DNA of 35,066 nt from an uncultured Muribaculaceae bacterium (GTDB lineage Bacteria > Bacteroidota > Bacteroidia > Bacteroidales > Muribaculaceae): positions 1-35,066 of the forward strand of contig CALUMZ010000022.1 in assembly GCA_944321865.1 (NCBI GenBank), in the 5' to 3' direction. The translations under genes and the position numbers were made by a program. Below the pieces are notes generated by a model, which was not told the origin of the DNA, did not search any database, and saw only the letters and a program-made list of their open reading frames with translations. Of the stretch, positions 31,387-35,066 are shown piece by piece; the first letter of the stretch is position 1, and every line of letters begins with the position of its first letter.

Positions 31387-33423
31387 ATGTTGAAATTCAG
31401 TAGAAAAAATGTGGTGAGGTCATTGTTTTTTGTAGTGGCCATTGCCTTGATTTCTTATTTTATACCACGGGAAAGCGACCAAGATTTCAACTATACGATA
31501 GGTCGCCCGTGGACCTACCCGTTATTGACGGCGCCGTTTGACATACCGGTGAACCTTGATTCGGCAAGTGCCGCCAAGCAACGCGACAGCATCGACCGTG
31601 CATTTGTGCCGGTGTTCAAACGCGATGACGGGGTGGTAAGGAAAAATCTTGGAAACTTGTCGGCAGCTTTGTCAAAGACGGGACAGGTGAGTGCTGAATT
31701 GAACCGGAGCATAGTGGAGGCCGTTGAGCAGATGTATTCCGACGGAATTGTCGACAGTGGCACTTATTCCGACATTAGCTCGGGTAAAATGAAGAACATG
31801 CGGTTTATAGTGGGCAACGTGGCGCAGCTCGTGCCTACCGGCAAGTACAGGTCGGTGCGCAAGGCATACGCTTCGATTGATTCCATGTTCCCGATGCCCT
31901 ATGCGCGCATAATAATAGACAACGTAAAATTGTCGCAATATCTGCACCCGAATGTAGTGCGCGACAGCATCGAGTCGGAACGCCTGCTCGAGCAGGCTTA
32001 TTTGAAGGCTCTCGCTCCCATAGGGGTAAAACAGAAGGGTGAGCGCATAGTCGATCGCGGGGAAATAATCACACCGCAGATTTATGAAATATTGAAAGAA
32101 TATGAACGGCTGTTGCAAAGCCGCAATACTGCCGTAAAGAGTAGCGATTACCGTTATGCGGGGCAGATTGCCGTTGTGGTAATGATTATATTGTGTTTTT
32201 ACACGTTCCTTTACTACTTCCGCCACCGCACTTTCGACGACATGCGCCGCTTGTTTTTCCTTGTGGCTTTCGTCTCGGTGTTTACGCTTGTTTCCTATCT
32301 TGTGATGGTCACATTGCCCACCATAGGCGTGTACGTCATGCCGTTTACGCTGTTGCCGATAATGATAACCACATTCTATGATTCCCGCACGGCAATGTTT
32401 GCCCATATCGTGGTTACGTTGTTGTGTGCCATAGTGGTGGCTTATCCCATGGAATTTATATTCCTGCAATTCATAGCAGGATTGACTGCAATAATGACGC
32501 TTCAGGAATTGTCGCGCCGTTCCCAACTCGTCAAGTGCGCCATATATGTGCTGGTTGCGTATATAGCCACATATAGTGCGCTCGAAGTGGTGAGCGAGGG
32601 TAACATACAGGCGATAAATTGGCATGTGTTCCTGTACTTCGGCATGAATGTGCTGTTCTTGTCGTTTGCTTATATATTTATATTCCTTGTCGAGAAGATG
32701 TTTGGTTTCACATCCACGGTAACGCTTGTGGAACTTACCGATGTCAATACCCCGTTGATGAGGGAGCTGTCGGAGAAATGCCCGGGAACATTCCAACACT
32801 CGTTGCAGGTGTCGAATCTTGCCGCCGAGGCTGCGCATGTGATAGGTGCCAATGTCCAGTTGGTGCGTGCCGGGGCCATGTATCACGACATAGGCAAAAT
32901 CGACAATCCGGCATTCTTTACCGAGAACCAGCGGGGGGAAAATCCTCACAAGGTATTGCCGCCCGAGGTAAGTGCCAAGATTATTATAGAACATGTGACA
33001 AATGGCTTGAAACGTGCCGACAAGGCCAAATTACCTCAGGTGATAAAGGATTTCATTGCGCAGCATCATGGTGCCGGCAAAGCAAAATATTTCTACGCGA
33101 TGGCGTGCAACGCTCACCCCGATGAAGAGGTGGATCCGGCTCCGTATACTTATCCCGGGCCAAACCCAAACACCAAGGAGACGAGCATATTGATGATGGC
33201 CGATGCCACCGAAGCCGCTTCACGCAGCCTTACCGACCACAGCGACGCATCGATAAGCATGCTTGTGAATCGCATAATCGACTCTCAGATTGCCGACGGC
33301 ATGCTGAAAGATTCTCCTATCAGTTTCCGAGATGTGGAGAAAATCAAGCAATGCTTTATTTCCCGTTTATGCACTATGTATCATTCTCGTGTAAAATATC
33401 CCGAGGCAGTAAAGAAAGGTTAA
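31387..33423 (+). CDS. PgpH-type 7TM-HD phosphodiesterase, predicted to degrade c-di-AMP
   Basis: 678 residues. An N-terminal transmembrane helix (about 12-30) is followed by an extracytoplasmic 7TMR-HDED-type domain (about 45-265), seven membrane segments (about 268-445) and a cytoplasmic HD domain (about 470-640). HD ligands are visible: H in GTFQHSLQV, H500-D501 in YHDIGKID, HVTNG and QHHGAGK. This architecture is that of PgpH, the c-di-AMP-hydrolysing enzyme studied in Listeria; the activity here is inferred from family. Its position 23 bases after rel, with no hairpin between, indicates cotranscription. (p)ppGpp is reported to inhibit PgpH in Listeria, so the pairing is meaningful. The extracytoplasmic domain may sense an envelope signal. 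Confidence 0.92.
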   Translation: MLKFSRKNVVRSLFFVVAIALISYFIPRESDQDFNYTIGRPWTYPLLTAPFDIPVNLDSASAAKQRDSIDRAFVPVFKRDDGVVRKNLGNLSAALSKTGQVSAELNRSIVEAVEQMYSDGIVDSGTYSDISSGKMKNMRFIVGNVAQLVPTGKYRSVRKAYASIDSMFPMPYARIIIDNVKLSQYLHPNVVRDSIESERLLEQAYLKALAPIGVKQKGERIVDRGEIITPQIYEILKEYERLLQSRNTAVKSSDYRYAGQIAVVVMIILCFYTFLYYFRHRTFDDMRRLFFLVAFVSVFTLVSYLVMVTLPTIGVYVMPFTLLPIMITTFYDSRTAMFAHIVVTLLCAIVVAYPMEFIFLQFIAGLTAIMTLQELSRRSQLVKCAIYVLVAYIATYSALEVVSEGNIQAINWHVFLYFGMNVLFLSFAYIFIFLVEKMFGFTSTVTLVELTDVNTPLMRELSEKCPGTFQHSLQVSNLAAEAAHVIGANVQLVRAGAMYHDIGKIDNPAFFTENQRGENPHKVLPPEVSAKIIIEHVTNGLKRADKAKLPQVIKDFIAQHHGAGKAKYFYAMACNAHPDEEVDPAPYTYPGPNPNTKETSILMMADATEAASRSLTDHSDASISMLVNRIIDSQIADGMLKDSPISFRDVEKIKQCFISRLCTMYHSRVKYPEAVKKG

Positions 33424-33495
33424 AACAGGTTAAAGCACAAGTCTGTCAAGATTAATGGGAATTGGTATATATTTCCTCAATTTATTTTATCGACA

Positions 33496-34011
33496 ATGTA
33501 TGTGGATTTGATTGTCCCGGTAATAGGGAGTGTGGTTATTGCAACGGGATTGCTGTCTGAGGTTCGCGGCTTTTCGTTTTCTTCGGCATTGGCGTATGCC
33601 GGTATGCTCGTGTTACATTTATGCGGATATATTAATTTGGTAGATAGTTCTTTGGCGTTTTGGGGAATTGCCGCTTTGCTTGCATGTGGTATCGCCCTGT
33701 TGTCGCCACGCGAAGAACCGGGAGGTGCCGGCAAGGGCAACCTGTATTTGTTGTTGGGATCAGTTGCCGGCCTGTTGGTGGGCATGTCGATTGATGCGTC
33801 GGTAATGATATTTTCGGCTATAATAGGAACACTCCTCGGGGAGTTTTTCTATTCATGTACGCCCAAAGGCCGGTGGGTGAAATTTTCAATTTCCATTTTT
33901 ATTCACTACTTTTGCAGTGTTGGATTGAAAATAATAGTTTCAACCGCAATCGCAGGAATAGTCACCGAAGGTTTCTTGAGAAATCGGGATTACTACTTGA
34001 TTGGTGGCTGA
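33496..34011 (+). CDS. Small integral membrane protein, possibly DUF456-like
   Basis: 171 residues with about five hydrophobic segments and no signal peptide cleavage site. The Gly-rich stretch SVAGLLVGMSIDASVM followed by FSAIIGTLLGEFF and a basic loop (CTPKGRWVKF) before another membrane pair recalls the repeated Gly-rich helices of DUF456-type membrane proteins. This is a weak resemblance and no function is known. It starts 72 bases after the pgpH-like gene and 22 bases before the next gene, so it probably belongs to the tail of the rel operon. A 60-codon frame overlapping its end in another phase is a shadow. Confidence 0.65.
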   Translation: MYVDLIVPVIGSVVIATGLLSEVRGFSFSSALAYAGMLVLHLCGYINLVDSSLAFWGIAALLACGIALLSPREEPGGAGKGNLYLLLGSVAGLLVGMSIDASVMIFSAIIGTLLGEFFYSCTPKGRWVKFSISIFIHYFCSVGLKIIVSTAIAGIVTEGFLRNRDYYLIGG

Positions 34012-34033
34012 AAAAGCGAAAAGAAGGTAACCG

Positions 34034-34729
34034 ATGAGGCAGTTTCTATTATCCATAGCAGCAATATTGGTTCTCACCGTTATGATGTCGGCAAGTCCTC
34101 GTCATTTTGAAGTGAAACCGGTAGATTTCGATTCGATTAAGAGCGGAATATCCGACCCTCGGTCGAAGTATTATTATCCGGTTATGATGGAGAAATACTT
34201 GAGCAACGACACCCTGCTTGGCTATGACGCTTATAGATATTTGTATTATGGTTACTCTTTTCAAGATGACTTCGACCCATTCAGGAATTCTGAGTATTCG
34301 GATGTTATCAATGAGCTCTATTACAAGAAGGAATTTACGCGTGCAGAGTGTGACACAATCATAAAATATGCAGAATTAACACTTCGTGACAATATTTTTG
34401 ATTTAAGTCAAATGAAATTTTATATCTTTGCACTCAAAGAGAAACAAAAGTATACTCTTGCTGAAATTCGGCAGTACAAGCTCAACCACATAGTGGCAGC
34501 AATTCTCTCATCGGGGAACGGTACTGAAGAAAAGCCTTGGGTGGTAATATCACCGGCGCATGAGTATAACTTGATTAACATATTGGGATATGTAGCCACA
34601 GGGCATAAGGAACTCGAGAATAACATCGACTACATAACGGTGGAAAAGAAAGAGAAAAATTCGCCCGAAGGGTTTTATTTCGATGCCACACGCATCAAGC
34701 AAGTGGCTCGGGAAAAATATCCCGAATGA
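34034..34729 (+). CDS. Secreted DUF4919-like protein
   Basis: 231 residues. Signal peptide (MRQFLLSIAAILVLTVMMSAS), then a mostly helical domain with VDFDSIKSGISDPRSKYYYP, DAYRYLYYGYSFQDDFDPFR and a C-terminal GYVATGHKELENN segment. This pattern matches, from memory, DUF4919 proteins found almost only in Bacteroidetes. Their function is unknown; a periplasmic location is predicted. The gene is the last of the rel-pgpH group and is followed by a T-rich terminator 70 bases downstream of its stop. I would not assign a stringent-response role from position alone. Confidence 0.7.
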   Translation: MRQFLLSIAAILVLTVMMSASPRHFEVKPVDFDSIKSGISDPRSKYYYPVMMEKYLSNDTLLGYDAYRYLYYGYSFQDDFDPFRNSEYSDVINELYYKKEFTRAECDTIIKYAELTLRDNIFDLSQMKFYIFALKEKQKYTLAEIRQYKLNHIVAAILSSGNGTEEKPWVVISPAHEYNLINILGYVATGHKELENNIDYITVEKKEKNSPEGFYFDATRIKQVAREKYPE

Positions 34730-34798
34730 TTATGAAACGAATCATAATGTAACAACAATCAATATAATAGCACTCGAAAATAATAGCACTATTAATGA

Positions 34799-34842
34799 AA
34801 CTCTCGCTGCTGTGAAGCCCCGGGAGTTTTTTTTATTTTTTC
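34799..34842 (+). terminator. Intrinsic terminator of the rel-pgpH operon
   Basis: AACTCTCG (34799-34806) pairs with CGGGAGTT (34821-34828) through one G-T pair, and the stem runs into eight T residues, an A and six more T. The long T tract makes this a convincing plus-strand terminator about 70 bases after the last gene. Confidence 0.85.
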
Positions 34843-34886
34843 CCCCCTCACCCGTTGTTGCCGGAATAAATAATATACTGAAATTG

Positions 34887-34910
34887 AGGGTGTATCAAAA
34901 TGCGATTTTG
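34887..34910. repeat. Dispersed repeat AGGGTGTATCAAAAT, copy 2
   Basis: Bases 34887-34901 are identical to 5624-5638 in the hppA terminator. Here the right arm of that hairpin is replaced: CAAAAT (34896-34901) now pairs with ATTTTG (34905-34910) in a short 6-bp hairpin. Confidence 0.65.
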
Positions 34911-34919
34911 CCATGAGTA

Positions 34920-34941
34920 GAGACGTGGCGTGCCGCGTCTC
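34920..34941. repeat. REP-like GC palindrome
   Basis: GAGACGTGGC...GCCGCGTCTC is a 22-base near-perfect palindrome (GAGACG with CGTCTC, GGC with GCC, one T-G). No T run follows. It resembles intergenic palindromes of the GAGACGCGGC...GCGTCTC type that I recall from Bacteroidales genomes, and the one at 9866-9894. Confidence 0.55.
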
Positions 34942-35000
34942 GATGTCCGCAACAATGTATAAAATATTAAATATCAACAGTTTATCCAACCAGATTGTAG

Positions 35001-35015
35001 AGGATGTATCAAAAT
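35001..35015. repeat. Dispersed repeat, copy 3 (one mismatch)
   Basis: AGGATGTATCAAAAT differs at one base from the 15-mer at 5624-5638 and 34887-34901. It lies 100 bases after copy 2 in the same orientation, with the REP-like palindrome between them. Confidence 0.55.
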
Positions 35016-35066
35016 TGTGTGCGGGCGGCAGAGCCGTCCAATGTGCATAACCGCTGCGTGAGGCGT

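Larger units (their letters stand above)
34730..35066. other. Non-coding region with terminator and repeat patchwork
   Basis: These last 337 bases hold a short direct repeat (TAATAGCACT at 34765-34774 and 34781-34790), a terminator (34799-34842), two copies of a dispersed 15-base repeat (34887-34901 and 35001-35015), a GC palindrome (34920-34941) and a further hairpin-like GC stretch (about 35023-35039, GGGCGGC pairing GCCGTCC with one wobble). I see no convincing gene; short frames here have no motif. Such clusters of small repeats are typical of Bacteroidales intergenic DNA. Confidence 0.6.

Noticed and set aside
31672..32994. Minus-strand frame of 440 codons opposite the PgpH-like gene
   Set aside because: Very rich in His, Tyr and Gln, no domain, fully covered by the convincing plus-strand gene.

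Overview
The window looks like chromosomal DNA from a gut Bacteroidales bacterium, most likely Muribaculaceae or a close relative. Evidence: a SusC/SusD pair, Bacteroidetes-type promoters (TTG about 20 bases upstream of TAnnTTTG), lipoprotein signals typical of the phylum, a type IX secretion (T9SS) sorting domain, a DUF4919-like protein, and a dihydroorotase of the Bacteroidetes type. The family assignment is inference; there is no rRNA marker here. I see no tRNA, rRNA, CRISPR array, transposase or phage gene.

Left end (1-5570): the last codons of an unidentified gene; a secreted purple-acid-phosphatase-like metallophosphoesterase; a hairpin between convergent genes; a minus-strand pair encoding a PduO-type cobalamin adenosyltransferase and a LOG-family protein; then a membrane pyrophosphatase with the sequence signature of the K+-dependent (Na+ and/or H+ pumping) class.

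Centre (5840-24880): a polysaccharide utilization locus (PUL). It starts with a strong-looking promoter and a secreted protein of unknown function with a T9SS-like tail. Next come a large GH18 endo-glycosidase with two LamG-like domains and a canonical T9SS tail, a BACON-like surface lipoprotein, SusC, SusD, a serine-type sulfatase, a GH20 beta-hexosaminidase, a GH2 beta-galactosidase and a GH29 alpha-fucosidase. A long perfect-looking terminator closes the locus. Read together, an endo-acting enzyme would release a GlcNAc-containing host glycan. SusC/D would import it, and sulfate, fucose, galactose and HexNAc would then be removed. This fits a sulfated, fucosylated complex N-glycan or mucin/keratan-type chain. 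No sialidase, alpha-mannosidase, PUL regulator or sulfatase-maturing enzyme lies in the window.

Right end (24950-35066): a housekeeping operon with a polyprenol-phosphate mannosyltransferase, dihydroorotase, an outer-membrane protein and a MalY/PatB-type C-S lyase. A separate promoter then drives the bifunctional (p)ppGpp synthetase/hydrolase Rel, followed at 23 bases by a PgpH-type 7TM-HD protein (predicted c-di-AMP phosphodiesterase), a small membrane protein and a DUF4919-like secreted protein. A T-rich terminator follows, and the last 180 bases are a patchwork of short repeats. One of these repeats also forms the terminator hairpin behind the pyrophosphatase gene.

The features most worth a second look are the T9SS-exported front end of the PUL, the paired inverted hairpins in its leader region, the dispersed repeat family and the rel-pgpH pairing.
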